From Actinomycetes bacterium (GTDB lineage: Bacteria > Actinomycetota > Actinomycetes > Actinomycetales > Microbacteriaceae): 55,369 nt of DNA. Every line of letters begins with the position of its first letter. Positions within the stretch are counted from its first letter, which is position 1. Location of the stretch: assembly GCA_023431405.1 (NCBI GenBank), contig JAEYVZ010000070.1:1-55369 (forward strand), given 5' to 3'. Position numbers and translations under genes: made by a program. The notes beneath the pieces were generated by a model that saw nothing but the letters and a program-made list of their open reading frames with translations, searched no databases and was not told the origin of the DNA. Positions 44,054-52,544 of this stretch are shown here, piece by piece.

Positions 44054-44299
44054 TCAGTGGTGCGCGGCCTGCTCTGACCGCAGGCGCGCCAGCACCTGAT
44101 CGCGCAGCTCTTCGGGCGCGGTCTCCTTGCAGGCGCGTGCCACCACCGCCGTCAGGGTCGTCGCTACAAGGGCCTCTTCGCGGCATGCCTCGCAGTTGTC
44201 CAGGTGCTCCCTGATGTCGGCGTGCTCTGTCTTGCACACCTCGTTGCGGAGGTACTCCTCGAGGTCTTTCCTCGCTTTGTCGCAGCCGCAGTCGCTCAT
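44054..44299 (-). CDS. rsrA: Mycothiol-system anti-sigma factor RsrA/RshA
   Basis: Zinc-binding anti-sigma factor of 81 residues. The ZAS motif HLDNCEAC gives His32, Cys36 and Cys39, and an extra Cys pair lies at 4 and 6 with Cys22. In homologues, disulphide stress oxidises these cysteines, releases zinc and frees the sigma factor. It overlaps the sigma-factor stop by 4 nt, as expected for stoichiometric production. Confidence 0.94.
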   Translation of the reverse strand: MSDCGCDKARKDLEEYLRNEVCKTEHADIREHLDNCEACREEALVATTLTAVVARACKETAPEELRDQVLARLRSEQAAHH

Positions 44300-44946
44300 T
44301 TCGTGCTCCTCGTCGCGGGCACGTCGATGCCACGCTCTCTTGCATAGTCGGCCAGCAGCTCACGAAGCATCCGCCTGCCTCGGTGCAGGCGGCTCATGAC
44401 CGTGCCGATCGGGGTTTTCATGATGTCGGCGATCTCCTGGTACGCGAAGCCCTCGACGTCTGCGAGGTACACCGCGAGGCGGAAATCCTCCGGGATCTGC
44501 TGCAACGCGTCTTTGACGGCCGACGCGGGCATGTGGTCGATCGCCTCGGCCTCGGCCGACCGGGTGCGACTCGCGGTGGTCGACTCCGCCCCGCCGAGCT
44601 GCCAGTCTTCGAGGTCGTCGATCGTTCCCTGGTACGGCTCGCGCTGCTTCTTCCGATACGTATTGATGTACGTATTGGTGAGGATGCGGTACAGCCACGC
44701 CTTGAGATTGGTTCCCTGAGTGAACGACGCCCACGAAGCGAACGCCTTCACGAACGTCTCCTGCACGAGGTCGGCCGCATCCGCAGGGTTGCGGGTCATC
44801 CGCATCGCCGCCGCGTAGAGCTGATCCATGAAGGGGAGCGCCTGCTCCTCGAACTGGGTACGCGGGTCTGTCGCCGCCTGGTCTTCCATCAGGCGCCAGT
44901 CTACGTCGCCGAGCATGTCGGAAACCGTCGGCATCGTGACGATCAT
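44296..44946 (-). CDS. sigH: ECF sigma factor SigH/SigR (thiol-oxidative and heat stress)
   Basis: ECF sigma factor of 216 residues. Region 2 runs from FMDQLYAAAMRMTRNPADAA through NLKAWLYRILTNTYINTYRK, and region 4 from GFAYQEIADIMKTPIGTVMS through RRMLREL. GGAGGAGGGCC directly before ATG 44946 is a strong ribosome site. A sigma-R-type promoter upstream (44990-45016) indicates positive autoregulation. It is paired with RsrA and divergent from aroA, the same arrangement as sigH near aroA in M. tuberculosis. Confidence 0.95.
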   Translation of the reverse strand: MIVTMPTVSDMLGDVDWRLMEDQAATDPRTQFEEQALPFMDQLYAAAMRMTRNPADAADLVQETFVKAFASWASFTQGTNLKAWLYRILTNTYINTYRKKQREPYQGTIDDLEDWQLGGAESTTASRTRSAEAEAIDHMPASAVKDALQQIPEDFRLAVYLADVEGFAYQEIADIMKTPIGTVMSRLHRGRRMLRELLADYARERGIDVPATRSTK

Positions 44947-44989
44947 GGCCCTCCTCCGTCCGATCGTGTCGGCGTTGTCGTTAGGGTAG

Positions 44990-45016
44990 AACCCGATGAC
45001 TGCACCCGGGTATTCC
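44990..45016 (-). promoter_or_regulatory. SigR/SigH-type promoter of sigH-rsrA
   Basis: On the minus strand GGAAT (45016-45012) and GTT (44992-44990) are separated by 19 nt, matching the sigma-R/SigH consensus GGAAT-N18/19-GTT. Transcription would start near 44983, giving a leader of about 37 nt. The -35 box lies within the first codons of the divergent aroA gene. Confidence 0.7.
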
Positions 45017-46408
45017 CCACAGCCCTCCTCCGCCGAGGCGATCACGACCCCAGACGGACTGAGGAGCGTGCCCGCAGGCTCCGCCACCACGGCCACGACG
45101 CGGCCCGCGGCCGCCCACTGGGCCGCACCGACGCGCGACGAGCCGGTGCATGCCACCGTGACGATCCCCGGTTCGAAGTCGCTCACGAACCGCAAGCTGG
45201 TGCTCGCCGCCCTTGCCGACGGGCCGAGCACACTCACCGGCCCGCTCCACTCCGACGACTCGGCGCGCATGGTCGACGCGCTGCGCACGCTGGGTGTGGA
45301 GATCGAGGAGCTCGAGGCGACGGGGCCCTTCGGCCCCGACCTGCACATCACCCCTCCCGCGCACTTCCGGGGTGACGTGACCATCGACTGCGGCCAGGCC
45401 GGCACCGTCATGCGCTTCATCGCGCCGCTGGCCGGGCTCGCTCACGGCGACGTGACCATCACCGCTCACGAGACCGCCCTCCACCGCCCCATGGGCGCGA
45501 TGATCAAGGCGCTGCGGGAGATCGGCGTCGACATCGACGACAGCGGCCGCTGGGCGCTCCCCTTCACGGTCAAGGGGCGCGGCCACATCCGCGGCGGCGA
45601 GGTCACGATCGACGCGAGCGGCTCCAGCCAGTTCGTCTCCGGGCTGCTGCTGGCCGCGCCGCGCTACGACGTGGGCCTCCATCTGCACCACGCGGGCGAC
45701 CGCCTGCCGAGCATGCCCCACATCGACATGACGGTGGAGGCGCTGTCTCGCCGCGGCGTGCACGTCGAGCACACGCAGCCCCACGAATGGATCGTGCCCG
45801 CGGGCACCCCGCGGGGCCGCGACGCGGTCGTGGAGCCCGACCTCTCGAACGCCGCGCCGTTCCTCGCCGCCGCCATCCTGACCGGCGGCGCGGTGACCAT
45901 CCCGGGGTGGCCCGCGACCTCCACGCAGCCCGGCGCTCTCCTCACCGACATCTTCACCCTGATGGGCGCACGCGTCAGCCGTCGGGGCGGCGCCCTCACG
46001 GTCACCGCCGGCGACCGCATCGCCGGCGTCGACCTCGATCTCAGCGCGGCGAGCGAGCTCACCCCCACGCTGTTCGCGCTGGCCGCGTTCGCCGATGCCC
46101 CCTCCACCCTTCACGGCATCGGGCACATCCGGGGTCATGAGACCGACCGCATCTCGGCTCTCGTGTCGAATCTGCGGGCGCTCGGCGGCGACGCCGAGGA
46201 GCTCGCCGACGGCATCCGCATCACTCCGACGCCGCTCCACGGGGGTGTGTGGAAGGCTCACCACGACCACCGCATCGCGACGGCGGGCGCCATCATCGGA
46301 CTGCGTGTGGCCGGCGTGGAGGTCGACGACATCGGTGCGACGGCCAAGACCCTCCCCGAGTTCCCCGAGCTGTGGCAGCGCATGCTGCAGCCCGGCACGG
46401 CGGCCTGA
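44996..46408 (+). CDS. aroA: 3-phosphoshikimate 1-carboxyvinyltransferase (EPSP synthase)
   Basis: Shikimate-pathway enzyme of 470 residues that joins PEP and shikimate-3-phosphate. After a 45-residue non-conserved N-terminal extension comes IPGSKSLTNRKLVLA, the phosphate-binding start. CGQAGTVMRF near 125-134 is the PEP-site loop that in other species influences glyphosate binding. GSSQFVSGLLLAAP, HDHRIATAGAIIGL and PDLSNAAPF complete the signatures. TAGGGT at 44982-44987 lies 8 nt before ATG 44996, so a leaderless start is possible; the extension also overlaps the sigH promoter. rsgA follows 12 nt after the stop. Confidence 0.96.
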   Translation: MTAPGYSPQPSSAEAITTPDGLRSVPAGSATTATTRPAAAHWAAPTRDEPVHATVTIPGSKSLTNRKLVLAALADGPSTLTGPLHSDDSARMVDALRTLGVEIEELEATGPFGPDLHITPPAHFRGDVTIDCGQAGTVMRFIAPLAGLAHGDVTITAHETALHRPMGAMIKALREIGVDIDDSGRWALPFTVKGRGHIRGGEVTIDASGSSQFVSGLLLAAPRYDVGLHLHHAGDRLPSMPHIDMTVEALSRRGVHVEHTQPHEWIVPAGTPRGRDAVVEPDLSNAAPFLAAAILTGGAVTIPGWPATSTQPGALLTDIFTLMGARVSRRGGALTVTAGDRIAGVDLDLSAASELTPTLFALAAFADAPSTLHGIGHIRGHETDRISALVSNLRALGGDAEELADGIRITPTPLHGGVWKAHHDHRIATAGAIIGLRVAGVEVDDIGATAKTLPEFPELWQRMLQPGTAA

Positions 46409-46420
46409 GCCCTCCTCGCG

Positions 46421-47458
46421 ATGAGCTGGCTCGATTTCGACGACGACGACGAGTCGGACTTCGACGAATCATCGGTGCGCGTGCGCCCCAACCCGAAGGC
46501 GAACCGTCCTCGCACGAAGCGTCGGCCGGCCCACTCGGATGCCGCGATCGCTCGTGTGCTCGGGGTCGACCGCGGTCGGTACACCGTGCTGGTCGACGAG
46601 GACGCGCCCGGAGAGCGTCAGGTGCTCGCCACACGGGCGCGCGAACTGCGCAAGCAGCCGATCGTCACCGGCGACCGGGCACGCGTGGTGGGCGACGTGT
46701 CGGGCGACGAGGGCACCCTGGCGCGCATCGTCGGCATCGAGGAGCGCACCTCGCTGCTCCGGCGCAGCGCCGACGACACCGATCAGGTCGAGCGGGTGAT
46801 CGTCGCCAACGCCGACCAGATGCTCATCGTGGTGGCCGCGGCCGACCCCGAACCCCGGCCGCGGCTGGTCGACCGCTACCTCATCGCGGCGCTCGACGCC
46901 GGCATCCGGCCTCTGCTCGTCGTCACGAAGACCGACCTCGCCGACCCCGCCGAGTTCCTCGCGCATTTCGAGGGAGTGGACGATCTCGAGGTGCTCACGA
47001 GCGGGCACGGGACGATGCCGCTGGCGGAGATCGGCGCCCACCTCGTCGGGCATTCGACGGTGTTCGTCGGGCACTCGGGTGTCGGCAAGTCGACGCTGGT
47101 CAACGCCCTCGTGCCCAGTGCGGCGCGGGCCACGGGTCACGTCAACGAGGTGACCGGCCGCGGGCGCCACACGTCGAGCTCGACCGTGTCGCTCCGCTAC
47201 GAGGGCCCGGCCGGCAGGGGCTGGGTCATCGACACCCCCGGCGTCCGGTCGTTCGGGCTCGGGCACGTCGATCCCGCGAACATCCTCAAGGCGTTCACCG
47301 ACCTCGCGGCGGTCGCAGAAGAGTGTCCGCGCGGCTGCACGCACCTGCCCGACGCCCCGGACTGCGCGATCGTCGAAGCCGTCCAGGAGGGCCGGCTCGG
47401 CGAGCGGGGCGCGGCCCGCCTCGACTCGCTGCAGCGTCTGCTGGCCACCTTCGCCTGA
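46421..47458 (+). CDS. rsgA: Ribosome small-subunit-dependent GTPase A
   Basis: Circularly permuted GTPase of 345 residues that assists late 30S maturation. An acidic N-terminus (FDDDDESDFDESS) precedes an OB-fold domain at about 40-115. The G motifs are in permuted order: G4 TKTD at 169-172, G1 GHSGVGKST at 217-225, and G3 DTPG at 271-274. Zinc ligands Cys302, Cys306, His308 and Cys315 follow. It is probably co-transcribed with aroA. Confidence 0.96.
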   Translation: MSWLDFDDDDESDFDESSVRVRPNPKANRPRTKRRPAHSDAAIARVLGVDRGRYTVLVDEDAPGERQVLATRARELRKQPIVTGDRARVVGDVSGDEGTLARIVGIEERTSLLRRSADDTDQVERVIVANADQMLIVVAAADPEPRPRLVDRYLIAALDAGIRPLLVVTKTDLADPAEFLAHFEGVDDLEVLTSGHGTMPLAEIGAHLVGHSTVFVGHSGVGKSTLVNALVPSAARATGHVNEVTGRGRHTSSSTVSLRYEGPAGRGWVIDTPGVRSFGLGHVDPANILKAFTDLAAVAEECPRGCTHLPDAPDCAIVEAVQEGRLGERGAARLDSLQRLLATFA

Positions 47459-47535
47459 GGTCCCCCCGTCCCACGACAGTCCTGCCGGCGGGGTGCCCCG
47501 GTGCTTGCGCCATCGGCGCTCGGTAGGCTGGAGAC

Positions 47536-48000
47536 ATGCCTCGCCTCGACGTCGGAACGCCTGCGCCCACCTTCACCCTCGACAACCAGGACGGCCGTCC
47601 GGTCTCGTTGGAGTCGCTCCGGGGCCAGAAGGTCATCCTCTTCTTCTACCCGGCCGCGATGACGCCCGGATGCACCACCGAGGCCTGCGACTTCCGAGAC
47701 AGTCTCGCGCCCCTCCAGGCAGCCGGCTACACGGTGCTCGGGATCTCACGCGACGACGCCGCCACCCTCACGAAGTTCCGCGAACGCGACGGACTCACCT
47801 ACGACCTGCTGAGCGACCCCGACCACTCCGTGCACGAGGCGTACGGCGCGTGGGGCGAGAAGATGAACTACGGCAAGGTCGTCGAGGGCGTCATCCGTTC
47901 CACCTTCGTCATCGACGAGTCCGGAGTCATCGCCGAAGCGCTCTACAACGTCAAAGCGACCGGTCACGTCGCCCGAGTGCGCTCGCTCGTCGGCGTCTGA
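47536..48000 (+). CDS. bcp: Thioredoxin-dependent peroxiredoxin Bcp/PrxQ
   Basis: Peroxiredoxin of 154 residues. Peroxidatic Cys46 is in MTPGCTTEACDFRD, with the resolving Cys five residues later (Cys51), the BCP-type spacing. FFYPAA before the motif differs from the usual FYPKD. It reduces hydroperoxides with electrons from thioredoxin. TAGGCT at 47524-47529 lies 6 nt before the ATG, indicating a leaderless mRNA. Its stop abuts that of the convergent membrane-protein gene with no gap. Confidence 0.95.
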   Translation: MPRLDVGTPAPTFTLDNQDGRPVSLESLRGQKVILFFYPAAMTPGCTTEACDFRDSLAPLQAAGYTVLGISRDDAATLTKFRERDGLTYDLLSDPDHSVHEAYGAWGEKMNYGKVVEGVIRSTFVIDESGVIAEALYNVKATGHVARVRSLVGV

Positions 48001-48393
48001 TCAGTCCTCGACTTCAGGCACGCGACGGCCGGCGTTGCGTGTGCCGATCACGAGCGCGACGAAGGCCACGATCGCGGGCGCGGCGACCCCTGCGGCGAAC
48101 GTCGGCTGCGGGTCGGTGCCGCTGAGCGCGCCGAGCGCGACGGCAAGGGCGAGCAGCTGCGTCACGATCCCGCCGCTTCGCCCCCAGGAACTGCCTCGCC
48201 ATGTCGCCACGGCGAAGGCGGCGACGGCGACCGCACCGATCGCCGTCAGCACGAGCAGCGCGATCGAGCTGGCCACCGACTCCGTGTCACCGGAGACGAG
48301 GGCCACGAGCTCCCAGCCGGTGACGATCAGGAGCACGGCGCTCTCGAGCGCAAGGATGCCGGCGGCGAGACGCTCGGCGGCGGTGATCTTCAT
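48001..48393 (-). CDS. Four-helix integral membrane protein of unknown function
   Basis: Protein of 130 residues with four predicted membrane segments (near 8-32, 43-63, 75-92 and 100-117) and short charged ends. I do not recognise a named family, though small proteins like this are common in Microbacteriaceae. GAGGAGC lies upstream of ATG 48393, so it has a normal leader. It is convergent with bcp and divergent from whiB1. Confidence 0.75.
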   Translation of the reverse strand: MKITAAERLAAGILALESAVLLIVTGWELVALVSGDTESVASSIALLVLTAIGAVAVAAFAVATWRGSSWGRSGGIVTQLLALAVALGALSGTDPQPTFAAGVAAPAIVAFVALVIGTRNAGRRVPEVED

Positions 48394-48458
48394 GTCAGAG
48401 GGCTCCTCGTTCGTCGGCGTCGGACCACGCTCCGGGAGGATGCGCGGTCACGTTCGCG

Positions 48459-48480
48459 GCCCCCTCCGTTCAGAGGGGGC
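48459..48480. other. GC-rich hairpin in the sigma/whiB1 intergenic region
   Basis: GCCCCCTC (48459-48466) pairs with GAGGGGGC (48473-48480) around a 6-nt loop. There is no U tract, and no gene ends here. The whole gap 48394-48675 (282 bp) must hold the divergent promoters of the membrane-protein gene and whiB1. I could not define a confident -35/-10 pair for whiB1, although TTGATT and TTGATA occur upstream. Confidence 0.4.
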
Positions 48481-48675
48481 GCACAGCAAAATCATGCCGA
48501 AATGCCACGTTCACCCTTGATTCACCTGGCGCCGCATGGGACCATTGATACAGCGTGTGCTCCCACAGCGCAGTGGGGCGAGCGTCGCCTCGCACACTTC
48601 TCAGGGTAATCGACGTCTTGCGGGCGTCTTGCCCACCCGAACCTTCATCCCGCCCGCATCAAGGAGCACTTCACC

Positions 48676-48924
48676 ATGGATTGGCGCGACAAAGCCGCCT
48701 GCCTGACCGTTGACCCGGAACTGTTCTTCCCCGTGGGGAACACCGGTCCGGCGGTTGATCAGATCGAGAAGGCCAAGGCGGTCTGCGCTCGCTGCACCGT
48801 CACTGAGATCTGCCTGCAGTACGCCCTGGAGTCCGGTCAGGACTCCGGGGTGTGGGGCGGCCTGTCCGAAGACGAGCGCCGCGCTCTCAAGCGTCGCGCT
48901 GCCCGCGCGCGCCGCGCGTCCTGA
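48676..48924 (+). CDS. whiB1: WhiB1-type iron-sulphur transcriptional regulator
   Basis: WhiB-family protein of 82 residues. The four cluster-binding cysteines are at 9, 37, 40 and 46, the same positions as in M. tuberculosis WhiB1, and GVWGG is the turn before the basic C-terminus (RRALKRRAARARR) that binds DNA. The start MDWRDKAACL and DPELFFPVGN also match WhiB1. The 4Fe-4S cluster of WhiB1 is NO-sensitive and the gene is usually essential. AAGGAG precedes the ATG and the leader is long, in contrast to most genes here. Confidence 0.94.
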   Translation: MDWRDKAACLTVDPELFFPVGNTGPAVDQIEKAKAVCARCTVTEICLQYALESGQDSGVWGGLSEDERRALKRRAARARRAS

Positions 48925-48979
48925 GCTTCACGCACGGTTCCAGCATCCCGCGTCGTCGACGCGCGACCCGAATGTCGCG

Positions 48980-50473
48980 TCACGACCTCTGACGATCGAT
49001 GTACCTCATCGGAATCTCGATCGTCACTTCGGTTCCCGAACCGACGAGGGTGTGCCAGTCGATCGCCCCGCTGAGCTCGCCCTGGATGAGCGTGCGTACG
49101 ATCTGGGTGCCGAGGCCCTGCCCGACCTGACCCTCGGGGAGTCCGACACCCGTGTCACGCACGCGCACCCCGAGCCGCTCATCGGTGCGTTCGGCGATGA
49201 TCTCGACCTCGCCTTCCTGATCGGCCAGGCCGTGTTCGACGGCGTTGGTCACGAGCTCGGTGAGGGCGAGGGCCAGTGGCGTCGCGTATTCGCTGGGCAG
49301 CGTTCCGAACGTGCCGGTCTTCACCGTGCGCGCCCGCGTGTTCGGCGAGGCCGCGACCTCGGCGACGAGCTTGAGCACGCGATCGAACACGTCGTCGAAA
49401 TCGACGTTCTGGGCGAGCCCTTCAGAGAGGGTGTCGTGGACCACGGCGATCGCGGACACGCGCCGCATCGCCTGGGTGAGCGCTTCGCGCGCCTCGTCCG
49501 ACCGGGTGCGCCTCGACTGGATGCGCAGGAGCGAGGCGACGGTCTGCAGGTTGTTCTTGACGCGGTGGTGGATCTCGCGGATCGTGGCGTCCTTCGTGAT
49601 GAGCTCCTGCTCCTGGTGACGGATCTCGGTCACGTCACGGCAGAGCACGATCGCCCCGATCCGGGTTCCGTGGTCTTTCAGGGGAATCGTGCGCAGCGAC
49701 ACAGTGACCCCGCGCGCCTCGAGGTCGGCGCGCCAGGGGGCCCGACCGGCCATGACGATGGGAAGCGATTCGTCGAACTGGCGTGACGCAGGAAGGAGCG
49801 TCGTGGCGACTTCGATGAGCGGCTCTCCCTCGAGTTCGTCGTCGAAGCCGAGGCGGTTGAACGCCGACAGCGCGTTCGGGCTCGCGAACGTGGTGACTCC
49901 GTCGACGTCGAGACGGATGAGACCGTCGGACGCGCGCGGCGCACCGCGACGCGGCGAGGTCGGGGCGGAGAGGTCGGGGAAGTCGGCCGACGCCATCATC
50001 CCGAACAGGTCGTCGGCGCAGTCGTTGAAGGTGATCTGCTGCCGGGAGGGCGTGCGCGCCTCGCCGAGATTGGTGTGGCGTGTGAGCACGCCGATGACGG
50101 TGGCAGGGGTGTCTGCGGTGGCACGCTCCCGCACGATCGGCACCGCGCGCACACGGGTGGGCGTCTCCTCGAACCAGTCGGGGGAGGCCGAATCGACGAT
50201 CCTCAGCTGGCTGAACGCGTCGCGCACCTGTGTGCGCCACTGCGGGCGCACACGATCGCCGACGATGTCGCGGTAGAAGAGCGTCGCGGCACCCGAAGGG
50301 CGGGTATGGGCGACGGCGATGAAGGAGTCGTCGGCTGTCGGAACCCAGATGACGATGTCAGCGAAGGCCAAGTCGGCAAGAAGCTGCCCGTCACCGGCCA
50401 GCCGGTGCAGCCACTCGACATCGGCTTCGCTGGAACGGCCCTGGGCATACACGAGATCGCTGAGCGTCGACAC
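48980..50473 (-). CDS. pdtaS: PdtaS-type sensor histidine kinase (GAF-PAS-HisKA_2)
   Basis: Soluble histidine kinase of 497 residues. An N-terminal GAF domain lies at about 5-150, a PAS domain at about 180-290, and the HisKA_2 dimerisation helix carries EIHHRVKNNLQ with His302-His303. The HATPase domain has ELVTNAVEHG and DTGVGLPEG. There is no membrane segment. PdtaS homologues phosphorylate the antiterminator PdtaR, which is not in this window. TAGCCT (50485-50480) is 6 nt before GTG 50473, so the mRNA is leaderless. It sits tail-to-tail with whiB1, as in M. tuberculosis. Confidence 0.93.
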   Translation of the reverse strand: MSTLSDLVYAQGRSSEADVEWLHRLAGDGQLLADLAFADIVIWVPTADDSFIAVAHTRPSGAATLFYRDIVGDRVRPQWRTQVRDAFSQLRIVDSASPDWFEETPTRVRAVPIVRERATADTPATVIGVLTRHTNLGEARTPSRQQITFNDCADDLFGMMASADFPDLSAPTSPRRGAPRASDGLIRLDVDGVTTFASPNALSAFNRLGFDDELEGEPLIEVATTLLPASRQFDESLPIVMAGRAPWRADLEARGVTVSLRTIPLKDHGTRIGAIVLCRDVTEIRHQEQELITKDATIREIHHRVKNNLQTVASLLRIQSRRTRSDEAREALTQAMRRVSAIAVVHDTLSEGLAQNVDFDDVFDRVLKLVAEVAASPNTRARTVKTGTFGTLPSEYATPLALALTELVTNAVEHGLADQEGEVEIIAERTDERLGVRVRDTGVGLPEGQVGQGLGTQIVRTLIQGELSGAIDWHTLVGSGTEVTIEIPMRYIDRQRS

Positions 50474-50486
50474 GGTTCCAGGCTAC

Positions 50487-51764
50487 CTATCCGGAGGTGG
50501 AGCGCGCGCCGCGCCGCCGCGACCGGACTCGGGGCGCGCTGCTGCGACCGCGCGGGCCTCCCTGAGGCGAAACGCCGGCACCGGGGCCGAGGAGCGGGAG
50601 GAGCGCTTCCGTCGTGAACCGCCGGAGCGCTGCGGCCAGCGGCGAGCGCGCCGCGGCGTGGGTGACCGGCGCGGCGCGCAGCAGAGCACTGTCGGCGGCT
50701 CTCGCGTCGGCCGGGGCGAACCAGATGTCGCGAACGCCGGCGTAGCGCTCCAGCGTGCGTCTGACCTGCCCGCGGGGGTCGACCCCGAGCACCCCGCCGC
50801 GGGTCTTGTTGACGAGCACCCGCACCGGAGCCGCACCGGCGGCCTCCCGCAGCTCGGCGTGACCGCGGACGAAGCGCGAGACCCCCACCGCGTCTGCGGC
50901 GACGACGGCCACGACGAGGTCGGCGGCCCCGAGGGCCGCCCGCGTCGCGGCATTGCGACGGAGCCCGTCGAAGTCGCTCACGATCTCCTCGTCGCGTTCC
51001 AGCGAAGCCGCGACGTCGACGACGGCGACGTCGACCCAGTCACGACAGGCCTCGAGCGCACCGAGCACGCGCGGTTCGGTGAGCTCGGGCCACCGCGAGG
51101 GGCGGTTGATCCCCGTGAGCACGGCGAGATCGAGGAGGGGGACGGCGATGCGCGTGAGCTCCGCCGTCGTGAGCGCCCCTCGCTCCGCCTGTCGACATGC
51201 GGCCGCGAAGCCAGGGCCTTCGTCGGCGAGCCCCGTCGCCAAGGCGATCGACGGAGCGTGCGAGTCCCCATCGATGAGAGCGACCCGACGCCCGTCCCGT
51301 GACAGTTCGACCGCGAGGGATGCCGCGACGGTGGAGCGACCGGGGGCACCCGCGGGACCCCAGACGGCGATGATCCGGCCGCGAGCGTCACCGGAAGCGG
51401 GCGCGAACGCGTGCGGATCGATGATCTGCCGGGCGCGCGCTTTCGCGTCGACGGCCCGGAGCCCGAAGCTCGCGGCCACCCTGCGATCGGCCTCGCGGGC
51501 ACAGCGTGCCACGATGCGCACGCCCAGACGATCGCAGAGCGCGACGAGCGGCGCGGTGATCGAGCCCGGATCGGCATCCACGAGCAGCAGGTCCGCTGCG
51601 GCGAGGAGGTCGAGCATCTCGGCGGCGATGGCATCCGCGTCTGCCCGCACAGCCGCCTCCGCCGGCGCCGACCGGGGCACGATGGCCAGCACCTCGACCC
51701 CCTCCGCCCGCAGGTCGGCGGCGATCTCCCGACACGGACCCCGACCGGCGATGATCGCCCGCAT
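50487..51764 (-). CDS. CpaE/MinD-like P-loop ATPase homologue
   Basis: Protein of 425 residues of the ParA/MinD superfamily, closest in layout to CpaE of Flp/Tad pilus systems. An N-terminal receiver-like domain spans about 1-120. The ATPase core has WGPAGAPGRST near 138-148 in place of the deviant Walker A KGGVGKST, then VALIDGDSHAPS and VAVVDVAASLE. Both lysines of the canonical loop are missing (Ala and Arg instead). The C-terminal tail is basic and unstructured. Its ATG overlaps the stop of the SAF gene by one base. No other pilus genes are visible. Confidence 0.8.
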   Translation of the reverse strand: MRAIIAGRGPCREIAADLRAEGVEVLAIVPRSAPAEAAVRADADAIAAEMLDLLAAADLLLVDADPGSITAPLVALCDRLGVRIVARCAREADRRVAASFGLRAVDAKARARQIIDPHAFAPASGDARGRIIAVWGPAGAPGRSTVAASLAVELSRDGRRVALIDGDSHAPSIALATGLADEGPGFAAACRQAERGALTTAELTRIAVPLLDLAVLTGINRPSRWPELTEPRVLGALEACRDWVDVAVVDVAASLERDEEIVSDFDGLRRNAATRAALGAADLVVAVVAADAVGVSRFVRGHAELREAAGAAPVRVLVNKTRGGVLGVDPRGQVRRTLERYAGVRDIWFAPADARAADSALLRAAPVTHAAARSPLAAALRRFTTEALLPLLGPGAGVSPQGGPRGRSSAPRVRSRRRGARSTSG

Positions 51765-52384
51765 CAGCGAGGCCCCGCCGGCACGACCGACAGACGCGCA
51801 TCGTCCGCGAGCGCTGCAAGCACCTCGCCGACGTCCGACCGCGAGATCATCAGCTCGAGCGACGTGCCGGCGCTGCCCATGACGGACTCCGCGCGCGAGA
51901 CCGAGAGGACGGATGCCTCCGAGATCAGCACCCGCGGGTCGTCGAATCCGCCGTCTCGCCCGGGCTCTGCCACCCAGACCTCGACGGATGAGCCGGGTGC
52001 CACGGCGGCCGGCACAGAGTCGTCCAGGCGGACGGCCACCGTCGTGGACCGGAGCCCCGCAGCCGGGCCGAGTGCCGCTCCCGCGACGAGTTCGCCCTCC
52101 TCGAGCGTTCGCAGGGCGACCGCGCCCGGGCTGATCGCGCCGGGCGCGAGATACGTGCGGGCCAGCGGGCCCAGCGCGACGTCGGCGACGCGCACGTCGG
52201 CATCGCCGATCTCCTCGCCCGCGGCGATGGTGCGCGCGGCGACGAGGACGGGGGCCGTCTGGCGGGCAGCGGCGACCACGGCCCACACACCCGCGATCGA
52301 ACCGATGATGAGGGCGATGCCGAGGAGGAAGCGCGCGTCGGTCCAGAACGCCTGGGACCGCGGACGCTGATCGATCGTGGTCAT
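51764..52384 (-). CDS. SAF-domain protein, CpaB/FlgA-like
   Basis: Protein of 206 residues. One membrane helix near 19-40 (FLLGIALIIGSIAGVWAVVAA) is followed by an SAF domain at about 45-110 (VLVAARTIAAGEEIGDADV, RTLEEGELVAG) and a second beta-rich region. CpaB/RcpC proteins with this layout assemble Flp-pilus machinery at the envelope. Here it is paired only with the CpaE-like gene downstream. No ribosome site is obvious. The region upstream contains a perfect DnaA-box sequence. Confidence 0.82.
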   Translation of the reverse strand: MTTIDQRPRSQAFWTDARFLLGIALIIGSIAGVWAVVAAARQTAPVLVAARTIAAGEEIGDADVRVADVALGPLARTYLAPGAISPGAVALRTLEEGELVAGAALGPAAGLRSTTVAVRLDDSVPAAVAPGSSVEVWVAEPGRDGGFDDPRVLISEASVLSVSRAESVMGSAGTSLELMISRSDVGEVLAALADDARLSVVPAGPR

Positions 52385-52422
52385 GGCCCCATGGTCGCCG
52401 CACGCCGGTTCTCACGCGGCCG

Positions 52423-52431
52423 TTGTCCACA
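52423..52431 (+). promoter_or_regulatory. Perfect DnaA box
   Basis: TTGTCCACA matches the actinobacterial DnaA-box consensus. It lies between the divergent SAF gene and small HTH gene, and a looser match (ATTTCCACA, 52485-52493) follows 54 bp later. One or two boxes do not make an origin. DnaA control of the flanking promoters, or chance, are both possible. Confidence 0.5.
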
Positions 52432-52544
52432 GGCCGACGCGGCGGACGCGGGTCCCCACGCAGCGGCGCGCGCGGAACACCCCGATTTCCACAGGAAGGG
52501 GATGCCCATGGTCTTCGGGGGCGGGGGGCTTCATAATGGGCGAC

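Noticed and set aside
48001..48393. Anti-sigma or WhiB partner role for the small four-helix protein
   Set aside because: No metal-binding motif or cytoplasmic domain is visible; position beside whiB1 alone is not evidence.
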